A stretch of 64,000 nt of DNA from G963422565 sp963422565 (GTDB lineage Bacteria > Pseudomonadota > Alphaproteobacteria > MPNO01). The notes below the pieces were generated by a model. The model saw only the letters and a program-made list of their open reading frames with translations. It searched no databases and was not told where the DNA came from. Of this stretch, positions 40,257 through 49,821 are shown one piece after another. The stretch's first letter is position 1, and every line of letters starts with the position of its first letter. A program made the position numbers and the translations under genes. The stretch lies in the NCBI GenBank assembly GCA_963422565.1, contig OY730228.1, positions 2,542,001-2,606,000 on the forward strand, given 5' to 3'.

Positions 40257-40301
40257 CTCATAACCTGAAGGTCGCAGGTTCGAATCCTGCCCCTGCAACC
40301 A
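40257..40301 (+). repeat. Right attachment repeat (attR), tRNA-fMet 3' fragment
   Basis: The 45-base partner of the left repeat. It is a tRNA fragment only, lacking the D arm and 5' half, so it is not a functional tRNA. Confidence 0.88.
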
Positions 40302-40303
40302 GC

Positions 40304-40338
40304 AAATCCCCGCTATCCCGACAGGATGGCGGGGATTT
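40304..40338 (+). terminator. Rho-independent terminator beyond the island
   Basis: A stem of about 15 pairs (AAATCCCCGC on one side, GCGGGGATTT on the other, extended inward) with a 5-base loop, starting two bases after the right attachment repeat. Before the island inserted, this was probably the terminator of the tRNA-fMet transcript. Confidence 0.8.
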
Positions 40339-40572
40339 CTTGTTGCTCCCGCCTACTCTGTTTCATACGGTTATCCCATAGGTACCGTTTTGTACCCAGG
40401 CCGTGCGCAGGTCTGTGTAGCCACCTCGGTCGGGCTGCATGGCGTCTTGGCCCCTTGTCCATTGCTCGAGCCGGCGGTGGATTTTTCGACATGGCCAGTT
40501 CGATCATGGCCATGCGAACTTCGGAATCAGCCTCCTGGCCACGGATGCCCTCGCGATGCTGCGGGAGCCGAT
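40339..40572. other. Intergenic region after the island
   Basis: About 230 bases before the end of the mod gene. I see no gene, RNA or repeat here. Confidence 0.4.
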
Positions 40573-43349
40573 TCATACCCGGAACACCTTCATCGCCTCG
40601 TCGCCGAGATGGTTGATGACCTTGACGGCGATGCGGCCGGAGGCGGGCCGGGCGAAGGGGCGGGAGGTGTCGCTGTTGAGCGTCCGCCAGGCCTCGGCGT
40701 CGATCTCCGCCTTGAGCGTCGTCTTCAGCGCCTTGTAGGGATCGTTGGCGCCGAGGAAATAGGCGTGGCGGACGAAGAAGCTCTCCTCGTTATAGTCGGT
40801 GTCGACGAACCAGCAGGCGATGCCGTCCGGTCCGTCGCTGCGCACCTCGCCGGTATTGGGGTGGAAGACATCGACGCCGTTGATCCGCACCCGGACGGCG
40901 TCGCCGCCCTCCTCCTCCAGAATGTCGATATCGGGCTCGCCGAAGATGACGAACAAATTGCCCTTGCCGGTGTTCTTGAGGTCGCCCGCCATGTGCAAAT
41001 CGGCATTCATGCGCGCCTTGAGCACCGGGATGCGCCCGAGCTTCTCGAACTCGGCGGCGTGGGCGTCGTAGCTGAAGGCGCAGGCGATCAGCAGGTCGAA
41101 GCCCGCATCGGCGGCCTCGCGCGCGGCGGCCGCCAGATCGGGCCGCGCGACGGTGCCGAATTCGGGGCCGACGAAGACGCCGGCGCGGCGCGGCTTGCCG
41201 TCCGCTTCCTCGTAGCGCCCCTCGGCGCAGACATAGTGGCCGGGCCAGGGCGCGAGCGCCGAGAAGGCGATCCGATCCGCCCTGTGCGCCTGCTGCACGC
41301 CGGCGGTCTTCAGGGTCTCCAGGATCGTCTCGGTGAAGTTCGCCGCCTCGCCATAGCCGGCCCCGCCGTCGGCGAGGGTCGAGAACAGCTCGTCGTTCTC
41401 GTCCACGGCGAGCATCCGGTGGGGGCTTGCGCTCTCGACCGTGAACGGCCCGGCCACCCGAACCCGGGACTTGTCGGCATAGGGCTTGTCGTAGAGATAT
41501 TCGGTTTCGGCATTTGCGGCGATGGAGGCGTCGATCTCCTTCTGGCGGGCGATGCGCGCCGCCCACCAGTCGCGGTGCGCCGCCACCGCTTCGGCAGGCC
41601 AGCCTTCGCCCGCTTCGCGCGGAATCTCCCATTCCTCTCGGGCCTCGCCGAGCGTGGCGTTGAGCCTGGCGCGCAGGGGCTCCAGCATCTGTTGCCATGT
41701 CTCCCAGATCGCGTCGATCTCGGCATTGTTGGCGATGGCTTTGAGGGTGATGTGCGGCACGCGCTCATAGACGAAGCCGTGGCGGATATTGCCGTATGTC
41801 GGCGCTTCGCTCGGCGCCCGCCGCGCGATTTCGGCTTCCTTGCGTTGCCCTTCCGGGCTGTCGGCGAGCAGGTACCACGGATAGCGCGCGCCCATGATCC
41901 GCGCGCGAGCCAGCGCAAGCGCGACGCGCGATGTGTCGATGTGTCGATGGTAATCCAGCGCCGGCCCCATTGTTCGGCGACGTAAGCCGTAGTACCGGAG
42001 CCGCAGGTCGGGTCGAGCACCAGATCGCCGGGGTCGGTGGTCATGAGAAGGCAGCGCTGGATGACCTTGGGCAACGTCTGCACGACATACAATTTTTCAG
42101 ATCCGAAGCCGCTTATTCCGGTGTCCAGCCAACCCGAACCAATAGGGTAGTATGGAGCATCGTCAAAGTATCTTACATATCTCGGAGTATTCCCTATCCG
42201 TATGATTCGATCAGCCTTCTTCAATCTATCGATGCCGGGAAGGTTCGATTTCCATCCGCCTTTCCTGGGTGCGGAAATAACACATTCGTTCAGATTGAAT
42301 GCGAATATTGTGCTATCGTTTCCAGTTTGTGATGTGAGATTGTCATGTGCAAATACTCGTCCTTCGCAATCATCTTTCAATGGAATAAATGACCCGTCAT
42401 CTTGTCTGGAGAAATTGTATTGTGTGGCTCCGAATTCTCCTAAAATTCTTCGGTGAAGCAGTCGCCTGAATTTGGCCTTCTCAATATCTTTAGCGAACCA
42501 GATTATGTAATCAAAAGTTTCATCGAGAAACTTCCCTCCCAAGCCCGAGGTCTTGGAAAATTTTATGGCAACGACACAATTCTCTTCCCCGAACACCTCG
42601 TCCATCACCGCGCGCACGCGATGCACGTTCTCGTCGCCGATCTGCACGAAGATGCTGCCACTCTCGGTCAGCAGGTAGCGCGCCACGGTCAGGCGGTTGC
42701 GCAGATAGCTGAGGTATGAGTGAATGCCGTCCCGCCATGTGTCGCGGAACGCCTTCACCTGCTCGGGCTCGCGGGTGATGTGCTCGGCCTTGCCGTCCTT
42801 GACGTCGCGGCTGGTGGTGGACCACTGGAAGTTGGAGTTGAAGCGGATGCCGTAGGGCGGGTCGATATAGATGCACTGCACCTTGCCGCGCAGCCCTTCG
42901 CGCTCGGCCAGCGACGCCATGACCTGGAGGCTGTCGCCGAGGATCATGCGGTTCGACCAGTTGGCGTCGTGGCGATAGAATTCGGTGCGCGCCTCGTCGT
43001 CGGGCAGGCCGTTGAAGTCGGCGAACAGGTCGGGCGCCTCCTCCGCAGCATCACCCTTGCGGCGCTTCGTTTCGTGCAGCAGATCGTCGATCAGGACCTT
43101 CGGGTGCAGCTTCTCCTGAATATAGAGCGGCAGCGCCTGAACAACGAGATCGGCGGCGTCCTGCTCGTCCTTGCCGCGCCAGACGAGCTGCGGGTCGAGG
43201 TCGCGGTTGCGCCGCTGGTAGGCCACGCGAACCGGCACCTTGTCCGCGTCCGGCATCACCGGGTCGAGCTCGGCAGTCGGGATGTTGCGCCGCGAGGCCT
43301 CGCCATGCGTGAGCGTCTGGACGGACTTGCGCTTCTTCCGACCGACCAT
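40573..43349 (-). pseudogene. Type III restriction-modification methyltransferase (Mod), frameshifted
   Basis: An adenine-specific beta-class DNA methyltransferase of about 920 residues if the frame is restored. Motif IV (IYIDPPYG) lies near residue 161, followed by an AT-rich target-recognition region, then motif I (LVLDPTCGSGTTAYVAEQW, about 445) and the WITIDTS motif. Right there an 8-base tandem duplication (41929-41944) shifts the frame; removing one copy restores WITIDTSRVALALAR and the whole C-terminal half to 40573. As it stands the product ends in about 210 unrelated residues. It begins 4 bases after the nuclease-like gene. Mod is needed both for methylation and for cutting, so the system is probably off, at least in this cell. 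Confidence 0.88.
41929..41948 (-). repeat. 8-base tandem duplication causing the mod frameshift
   Basis: The + strand reads CGATGTGT twice, then CGAT, giving 2.5 copies. One copy fewer restores the reading frame across motif I of Mod. Short tandem units of this kind can expand or contract by slippage. Confidence 0.93.
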
Positions 43350-43353
43350 GGGG

Positions 43354-43896
43354 TTACCCCGTCATCTTCCCGAGTTGGTGGATCATATCCTGCAAAACCA
43401 GGTGATTCCTGTTCTGCGCCGAGAAAACAGCGTGGAACGGATCGGGATGCTGGCGGGTCTCCAGCCCGTCGGCGCCATGCGTCGTCGTTCCCTTGCGGGG
43501 TTGTGGGCGCGGCTCCCAAATCAAGAGCCCGATATGGACGGGCTCTCCGCCATGGTGTCCGTGCTCCCGATACAGGGAAAACAGCCAGTCGCAGAATAGC
43601 TTCCCGTTCGTGAGTTGCTTTCGATAATCGTCCTTGTTCGCGGTTTTCTTTTCGATAGAGAACATATAGAGGGTTTTCCGGTTCGATACGGCAATGATGG
43701 CGTCGCACATCTTGGCGACATGTGCGGGCGGGCAAGCGCTCAGAAACGCGAATGGCGGCGACTCCTGCTTGTCGAGAGTGAAGCCGAAGCTATGCCGGTC
43801 TAGTGCCTTTATTTCTATACCCTCTACCAGCCAAAGATTGTTGTCTTGTTTCAGATGATATTTCGAGTCAATCGTGCGTTCGATATCGTCAATCAT
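43354..43896 (-). CDS. PD-(D/E)XK-like protein paired with an AAA ATPase
   Basis: A 180-residue protein I cannot place in a named family. Its centre fits a PD-(D/E)XK nuclease core: Asp65 in KMCDAIIAV, then Glu82 and Lys84 in MFSIEKKTA, followed by Gln94 and Lys99 in the helix RKQLTNGKLFCDWL. This is pattern reading only. It starts 8 bases before the ATPase gene ends, so the two are translationally coupled, and its stop is 4 bases before mod. In defence operons, ATPases of this kind often work with a small nuclease effector. It could instead be a non-nuclease regulator of the restriction system. Confidence 0.6.
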   Translation of the reverse strand: MIDDIERTIDSKYHLKQDNNLWLVEGIEIKALDRHSFGFTLDKQESPPFAFLSACPPAHVAKMCDAIIAVSNRKTLYMFSIEKKTANKDDYRKQLTNGKLFCDWLFSLYREHGHHGGEPVHIGLLIWEPRPQPRKGTTTHGADGLETRQHPDPFHAVFSAQNRNHLVLQDMIHQLGKMTG

Positions 43897-45028
43897 CTAT
43901 GGCTTCTCTTCTCTCCTTGAGGCTATAGAAAATATCGTCATTCACTTTGTTGATCTTCTCGATGACGTCGTCGAAAGTCGTGGTGCGAATCCCGTCTTCG
44001 GGGTCGATATCGAATGGCGCGATCTTGTGGTCGTCGAACAGATATGCGCCGACCGTCTCCGGCTTCAGAACTTCCTCGTCCTTGTATCCGTGCTTCTGAC
44101 GCAGCGCGCCGTCATCGTTCCGGCTCAACATGAGCAGCGAGTTGATTTCCCGGATGATATAGTCGCTGTGGGTGCTTATGACGATTCGCAGACCGCCATT
44201 GACCAAACGGGCCATCAGCCGGGCGATCTTGCGCTGATTCTCGGGATGAATATTCAGCTCCGGTTCATCGATCATCAGCAGGGCGCCCGGACAGGCCTGA
44301 TGCTCCAGATAGAACCACAGGCCGAACAGGCTCTTGACCGTGCTGGAGGTCATGTGCAGGCCGAGTTCCGGCGTGCCGACCCCGTCCCTCTTGCGCTGAT
44401 AGGGTTTGAACGAGATGTCGCCGCTGCGGGGCGCGACTCGATAGACGCCGCCGGCAAGGTCCTTCTTGAGTCGTTCGGCGTGGCGGTGAAAGCCGCCCGA
44501 TTTCGACTTCTGTGCCTCGGTCATCTCGTTCAGCCAGTCGATATAGCGGGCGATGGGCACGGCATAGCGCGACCGGATGACATCGCGCAGAAGCGCGGCA
44601 ATGTCGATATTCTCTCTGGACGCGTGATGCAGCAAGGCGGTGCGGCGGGTGCTCAATTCCCGAAAGAAAAGATGCAGGCCGTTGCGTTCGGCAGGCATCA
44701 GGAAGATATCGGCGGTCGGCGCCGGCGGCGCCGACCGCACCGAGGCCGCGGCGGAGACGAGATCGAAGCGCGCATCCTTGAACGCCTCCGGGTTGCTGTT
44801 GAACAGATCGGGGAGGGAGGCGGACAGGGCGTTGTTGAAAGTCTCCGGATCGATCTCCCCCGACTTCGTCATGAGTTCCGACCAGAAATGGTAGAGGGAG
44901 TAGAGAGTCCAGGTCTTTCCGGTATTGTTCGGGCCGCAGAAAATGGTGAGCGGCTTGTGGACGAAGCTGCCGCGCCGCACGCTGCCGAGATTACGGACGC
45001 AGAAAACGGGTTCCGGCGACTCGGTCAT
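43889..45028 (-). CDS. AAA/ABC-type ATPase (AAA_15/OLD-like) in a defence locus
   Basis: A 379-residue ATPase with Walker A CGPNNTGKT (residues 31-39), a signature-like SSTVKSLFGLW (about 228), Walker B LLMIDEPELNIHPENQ (250-265) and the THSD switch (286-289). It belongs to the OLD-like/SMC-type group found in PARIS, Septu, Gabija and similar anti-phage systems. It has no TOPRIM domain, so catalysis would come from a partner, probably the overlapping downstream gene. It lies 181 bases after the res gene, and that gap holds no gene. The specific system is not one I recognise. Confidence 0.88.
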   Translation of the reverse strand: MTESPEPVFCVRNLGSVRRGSFVHKPLTIFCGPNNTGKTWTLYSLYHFWSELMTKSGEIDPETFNNALSASLPDLFNSNPEAFKDARFDLVSAAASVRSAPPAPTADIFLMPAERNGLHLFFRELSTRRTALLHHASRENIDIAALLRDVIRSRYAVPIARYIDWLNEMTEAQKSKSGGFHRHAERLKKDLAGGVYRVAPRSGDISFKPYQRKRDGVGTPELGLHMTSSTVKSLFGLWFYLEHQACPGALLMIDEPELNIHPENQRKIARLMARLVNGGLRIVISTHSDYIIREINSLLMLSRNDDGALRQKHGYKDEEVLKPETVGAYLFDDHKIAPFDIDPEDGIRTTTFDDVIEKINKVNDDIFYSLKERREAIDD

Positions 45029-45209
45029 GGCGCACTATATCCGGCCCCGGCACAGCAACGCAATTGCGCAATCCTCCATCAAGCCGCTTTCCGGCGGTCC
45101 GGCGCCGCGGATCGACCGGCCGCCACGGGCAGAGCGACTTTCCTGCCTGCTGCGATGGCGCGTTCCGATGCGCGATGAATGTGCGGACGATAGCGGATCT
45201 TCCGGTAAT

Positions 45210-48200
45210 TCATCCGTGCGCGGTTCCTTGCCGTCGCCGGGTGTCTGGCGCCTTGCCGCCATTATTGCGGACGGCGCGGTCGCACGCCGCTTGCAGTACG
45301 GCAGCGAAGTCATCCTGCATGGTGTGGACATCCGTGAATTCGGCGAAGGCCCAGCGGCCGAAGGCGCCGAGCGTGTTCACCCCCGGCACCCAGTAGGTAT
45401 CCATGGTCTGCTTCTTGTCTCTCGCGTCCTCGCCGCGATAGCCCTTGATCTCGACGATCAGGCGCAACGGGTCGTCGGCGCCTCGTCCGTCGTCCGCCAG
45501 CACGATGAAATCGGGGATGTAGGTCCGTGTTTCCGAACCGTGGCGGTACGGCACCTCGAGACCGAGCCCCTGGTTCTTGACATAGGCGCGAACCCGGGGA
45601 TGGGCTTCGGCGACGCGGCAGAACTCCGCCTCCCAATCGCTGTCGCACACCGCCCAGTTGACGTGACAGCGGCGCGCGTCGGTCTCCCAGCGGGTCTTTT
45701 TCGATGTGGCGAAGCGGACATGGCGTGTCGAGCCGGCCGGATTGTAGGGGTCTAGGACGGCCTTGACCGGGCGCTCTTCCATATGCCGCGCGACGATACC
45801 GTTCGTGATGCGCTCGCACGCCATGTCGGCCAGTTTCGGATACATGAGTTGCGCCGGATAGGCGCCGCCCTTGCAGACGAGGTGATCGTCGAGCCACCGG
45901 CGCGCGATGCGCTTGAGCTGACCGAAAAGGTGGAGCTTGATCCCTTCGCCGGGGTCGCGCCACTTCGTCTCCAGCAGGCGCTTGGTCAGGTGAAACAGGA
46001 GTGTCGAGCGGCGCAGGTGGTCGGTATGAACCAGATCGAGATCGACGCCCTCGCCGATTATGCCCTCGTTGCGGGTGGTGCCAGGGCCGACAAGCTCGGG
46101 GTTCAGTTCCAGAGTCGAGTCGGAGTCGAACCTCGCCTCGAGGCGTTCGCCCGGCAGTTCGACGCGGTAGCCGGCGACGCGCGGGAAGCGGATCTCGCAG
46201 GCGTCGCGCTCCGGACTGACCGCGTGAACCTGCACCGTCTCGCGCGGCTCGGTCGGGGCCGTAACGACCGGTGCGGCGGCGAAATCGAAAGGGATACCGA
46301 GGATGTCGGCATATTCGACGTCGAACAGCCCGTCCTCGTTCAGCTCGTATGACTGCCGGCGCAGCGCGCGACCGACGACCTGTTCGCACAGCAGTTGCGT
46401 GCCGAAGGCGCGCACGCCGAGAATGTGGGTCACCGTGCTGGCGTCCCATCCCTCGGTAAGCATCGAGACCGAGACCACGCAACGTGTCTCGCCTCCGAGC
46501 CGGCCCGCCTTGCCCACGGTGTTCATCGCCTCGCGCAGCAGGTCCTGGTCGGTAAGGCTCTCCACCTGCCGGCGGTCGCCGGTGCGCTCGACGATCTCGC
46601 GGCGGAAGCGCTCGATCTCGTCGGCGGCCATGGCGCGGAAGTTCCGGTCGAGCGCCTGTCCCGACTCGAGCTGCTCGCTGTCGATCAGCAGCGTTCGAGG
46701 GCGGCCGAGCGGATTGCCATGCTCGTCGAAGTTTCTGAACAGCGCGAGACGGCCGTTCTCCAGTGCCGTGGAACCGTCGGGGTTTTCGCGCAGGAAGCCG
46801 GAGATGTAGTCGTACACCAGCTTCGAGGTCGAAGTGTTGTTGCAAACCACGATGAAGCAGGGCGGGACATCGATACCCGCCGTCTGCCAGAGTTCGAAGG
46901 TCTTGGCGTAATGTCCGTAGAGGGCTTCCAACGCCGTCTGGAGCGCGACGGGCAGCCTGAGCGGATCGAGAGCCGCGCGTGACTTGCCGCGGCCTCTCTT
47001 CGGCATCTCCTTGCCGATGTGATCCCACAGGTTGCGGAACTTGGGCATCTCTCCGCCGGGGATGTTGTCGGCCACCGGCACCCGGGGCAGCTTGACGATG
47101 CCGCACTCGATCGCGTCCATCAGCGAGAAATCGCACATCGTCCAGGGAAACAGCGTTCCTTCGGCGTAGCCCGAGCCGCGCAGGAAGAACGGCGTCGCGG
47201 AGAGGTCGATCGCACGGGAAAGACCCAGCCTGCGTTCGACCGCCTCCAGCCCCGTGATCCAGAGCCGGGCGGCTTCCCGGTTCTTCTCGGCCTCCTTGCG
47301 GTCGTCCCCCTGGAGATCGCCTTCGTCGACTTCGCCGGGTTTCTCCCGGTAGCAGTGGTGCGCCTCGTCGTTCAGTACCAGAACGTTCTTCATGCCCATC
47401 AGTTCCGGCATGACCCGCTGGAGCATCTGCCCTTCGGTCTCGAGCGACCGCAACTCCGGGCCCCGGCCCTGGAGGAGGGCGCGGCCGCCCCTGGAGAGGG
47501 CCGTCGTCTCCCTGAGCTTGAAGGCGTGGAAGTTGGTGATGACGATCCGGGCGCGGCCCAGATCGCCCAGCATGTCGGCGGGGGCCAGCTCCCGGCTCCC
47601 GTAATAGCTGTCCGGATCGTTGGGCTGGAGCACGCGCAGCCGGTCCCTGATGGTGATGCCGGGGGTGACGACCAGGAAACCGCAGGTGAAGCGCCGGCTG
47701 TTCGGGCGGCGGACCGCGTTGACGGTCTGCCAGGCGATCAGCATGGCCATGACGGTGGTCTTGCCGGCGCCCGTGGCGAGCTTCAGCGCCAGCCGGGCGA
47801 GTCCCGGGTTCGCCTCTGCGCTGGCGTCGTCCAGATGATCGAGAAACCGCTTGCCGGCGTTTCCGAGCTTCGGCGCGACCTCGGTCAGCCAGATCACCGT
47901 CTCGACGGCTTCGATCTGGCAGAAGAAGGGGCGAAAGCTGCCGAACTCATGGTGGCGCCAGTGCCGGAGCAGCCGGGCCGTTTCGGGCGTCACGCGCCAG
48001 TGCGCCGGGTTCGGTAGAACTCGCCAGCGATCAACGGCGTTGCGGACGCTGCCGATGATCTCCGTCAGATCGTATTGCTGGTCCCCGGTGGCGAGTTTCC
48101 GCGCTGCCTCGTCGAAAACCAGCTCCGACTGACTCCGCCTGCGCTTCTTCGGTTTCGGGATCGGCGTGACGAACGAGACGCGGCGACGATGCGGGAGGAT

Positions 48201-48299
48201 CCGGTCGGTGGGCTGGCCGTTGTCGTCGATCTCCCAATGGCGAGCCGGGTATTTGTAAGGCGAGTTGAGGATCGGGCGGTCGAAGAAACTGTCCGTCAT
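45210..48299 (-). CDS. Type III restriction enzyme Res subunit
   Basis: A 1029-residue protein: superfamily 2 helicase with Walker A LKLATGAGKTTVMAM (about residue 180), the DEAH-type box LNDEAHHCY (about 315), SATPFFLRG and motif VI QVVGRALRRQ (about 650). A C-terminal PD-(D/E)XK endonuclease follows (TYIPDFIVLADD then LIVEIKGYRGEDA, about 950-975). It cuts DNA only in complex with Mod. The gene is intact. The start ATG 48299 has GGAG 9 bases upstream. It is the first gene of the restriction operon, with mod last. Confidence 0.93.
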   Translation of the reverse strand: MTDSFFDRPILNSPYKYPARHWEIDDNGQPTDRILPHRRRVSFVTPIPKPKKRRRSQSELVFDEAARKLATGDQQYDLTEIIGSVRNAVDRWRVLPNPAHWRVTPETARLLRHWRHHEFGSFRPFFCQIEAVETVIWLTEVAPKLGNAGKRFLDHLDDASAEANPGLARLALKLATGAGKTTVMAMLIAWQTVNAVRRPNSRRFTCGFLVVTPGITIRDRLRVLQPNDPDSYYGSRELAPADMLGDLGRARIVITNFHAFKLRETTALSRGGRALLQGRGPELRSLETEGQMLQRVMPELMGMKNVLVLNDEAHHCYREKPGEVDEGDLQGDDRKEAEKNREAARLWITGLEAVERRLGLSRAIDLSATPFFLRGSGYAEGTLFPWTMCDFSLMDAIECGIVKLPRVPVADNIPGGEMPKFRNLWDHIGKEMPKRGRGKSRAALDPLRLPVALQTALEALYGHYAKTFELWQTAGIDVPPCFIVVCNNTSTSKLVYDYISGFLRENPDGSTALENGRLALFRNFDEHGNPLGRPRTLLIDSEQLESGQALDRNFRAMAADEIERFRREIVERTGDRRQVESLTDQDLLREAMNTVGKAGRLGGETRCVVSVSMLTEGWDASTVTHILGVRAFGTQLLCEQVVGRALRRQSYELNEDGLFDVEYADILGIPFDFAAAPVVTAPTEPRETVQVHAVSPERDACEIRFPRVAGYRVELPGERLEARFDSDSTLELNPELVGPGTTRNEGIIGEGVDLDLVHTDHLRRSTLLFHLTKRLLETKWRDPGEGIKLHLFGQLKRIARRWLDDHLVCKGGAYPAQLMYPKLADMACERITNGIVARHMEERPVKAVLDPYNPAGSTRHVRFATSKKTRWETDARRCHVNWAVCDSDWEAEFCRVAEAHPRVRAYVKNQGLGLEVPYRHGSETRTYIPDFIVLADDGRGADDPLRLIVEIKGYRGEDARDKKQTMDTYWVPGVNTLGAFGRWAFAEFTDVHTMQDDFAAVLQAACDRAVRNNGGKAPDTRRRQGTAHG

Positions 48300-48621
48300 G
48301 CTCGCGGGCTCCGCCTGTCCATCGCTCCGCCGACTTCGCCGCTCGGTTCGTTTCGTGAACGATTCGAAGACGATACCACATCCGGGCATCGCCGCCGAAC
48401 GCCTTTCCGTGGTCGAGGCCGTCGCCGGAGAGTGCCGCCATGGTCTGCGGGAGCGCGCAGCTCTTCGGCCCGGCGCCGGTCGAGGCGCGTCGACGACAGC
48501 GATAGGGCCGGCCCGTTCACCGGAGGATGCGTCCGGTTGCGCGCGGATCGAAAATGTTCCAGGGTCGCGCCGGCCCCGTCGCGGGCCGAGACAGACGCCT
48601 CTCGCCGCGGAGCTACAGCCC
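48300..48621. other. Divergent region between res and prfB
   Basis: About 320 bases without a supported gene. It must hold the promoters of the restriction operon (minus) and of prfB (plus), but no clear promoter boxes stand out in this GC-rich sequence. Confidence 0.4.
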
Positions 48622-49726
48622 ATGCGTGCGGAAATCGAAGCCGTGCTCGCCGATATCGCTCGCTCGCTGGCGCTCCTGAGGAGGCATCTTTGACCCCGAT
48701 CCGGCACGCGCGCGGCTCGCCGCGCTGAACGAGGAGGCCGAAGACCCGGCGCTCTGGGCCGCCCCCGATCGGGCGCGCGAGGTGATGCGCGAGCGCACCC
48801 GCATCGAGACCGCGCTCGCCCGCCATGCGGAGCTCGAACGGGGGGTGGCGGAGAACCGCGAGCTCATCGCGCTCGGCGAGGCCGAGGGCGACGCGGAGAT
48901 CGTCGCCGAGGCCGAGGCGGCGCTGATCGCGCTGCGCGCCCGCGCCGGCCGGCTCGAGACCGAGAGCCTGCTCTCGGGCGAGGCGGACGGCAACGACAGC
49001 TTCCTCGAGATCCATGCCGGCGCCGGCGGCACCGAATCGCAGGACTGGGCCGAGATGCTGGTGCGGATGTATGCCCGCTGGGCCGAGACGCACGGCTACG
49101 CCGCCGCCTGGCTCGAGGAGAGCCCGGGGGAGGAGGCCGGCCTCAAGTCCGCGACGCTCCGCATCTCCGGCGAAAAGGCCTATGGCTGGCTCAAGACCGA
49201 GAGCGGGGTGCATCGGCTGGTGCGAATCTCGCCTTTCGATTCCAGCGCCCGACGCCACACCAGCTTCGCCTCGGTCTGGGCCTACCCGGTGATCGCGGAC
49301 GACATCACGATCGAGATCGCGGAGAAGGACCTGCGCATCGACACCTATCGGGCGTCCGGCGCCGGCGGGCAGCATGTCAACCGGACCGACAGCGCGGTCC
49401 GCATCACCCATCTGCCCTCCGGGATCGTCGTCCAGTGCCAGAACGACCGATCACAGCACCGCAACCGGGCGGCGGCCTATGCGATGCTGCGGGCCCGGCT
49501 CTACGAGCGCGAGCTGCAGCGCCGGGAGGCCGAGGCGCAGGCCCAGCACGAGGCCAAGTCGGAGATCGGCTGGGGGCGGCAGATCCGCTCCTATGTCCTG
49601 CAGCCCTATCAGATCGTCAAGGATCTGCGCACCGACATCGAGAACACCAATCCGCAGGCGGTGCTCGACGGCGACCTCGACGCGTTCATGACCGCAGCGC
49701 TCGCCTCCCGTCTCGGTGGCAGCTGA
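48622..49726 (+). CDS. prfB: Peptide chain release factor 2, with programmed +1 frameshift
   Basis: A 367-residue release factor that ends translation at UGA and UAA. The first 23 codons end in CTT TGA at 48688-48693; ribosomes shift +1 so that T48691 is skipped and reading resumes with GAC at 48692. The internal Shine-Dalgarno-like AGGAGG just before the shift site is present, as in the classical prfB mechanism. Later features are the tripeptide anticodon region ISPFDSS and the catalytic GAGGQHVNRTDSAVRI. High RF2 levels favour stopping at the TGA, so the gene regulates itself. Confidence 0.95.
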
Positions 49727-49738
49727 GCAGGGAAGCCT

Positions 49739-49762
49739 CGGGCGTCGCGGCCGCGACGCCCG
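49739..49762. terminator. Perfect 24-base palindrome between convergent genes
   Basis: A fully self-complementary GC-rich sequence centred on GCGGCCGC, lying between the stop of prfB and the stop of the CoA-transferase gene on the other strand. It may act as a bidirectional terminator or an insulator. There is no T tract, so intrinsic termination is not assured. Confidence 0.45.
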
Positions 49763-49821
49763 CGTCGTTGCCGCAAGACGCGACGACGACGGCCCGATCG
49801 GCCGAACCCGCGCGGCGGCGG

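Noticed and set aside
40257..40301. Second tRNA-fMet gene
   Set aside because: Only the 3' half is present; the D arm and 5' acceptor strand are missing, so it is an attachment repeat and not a tRNA.
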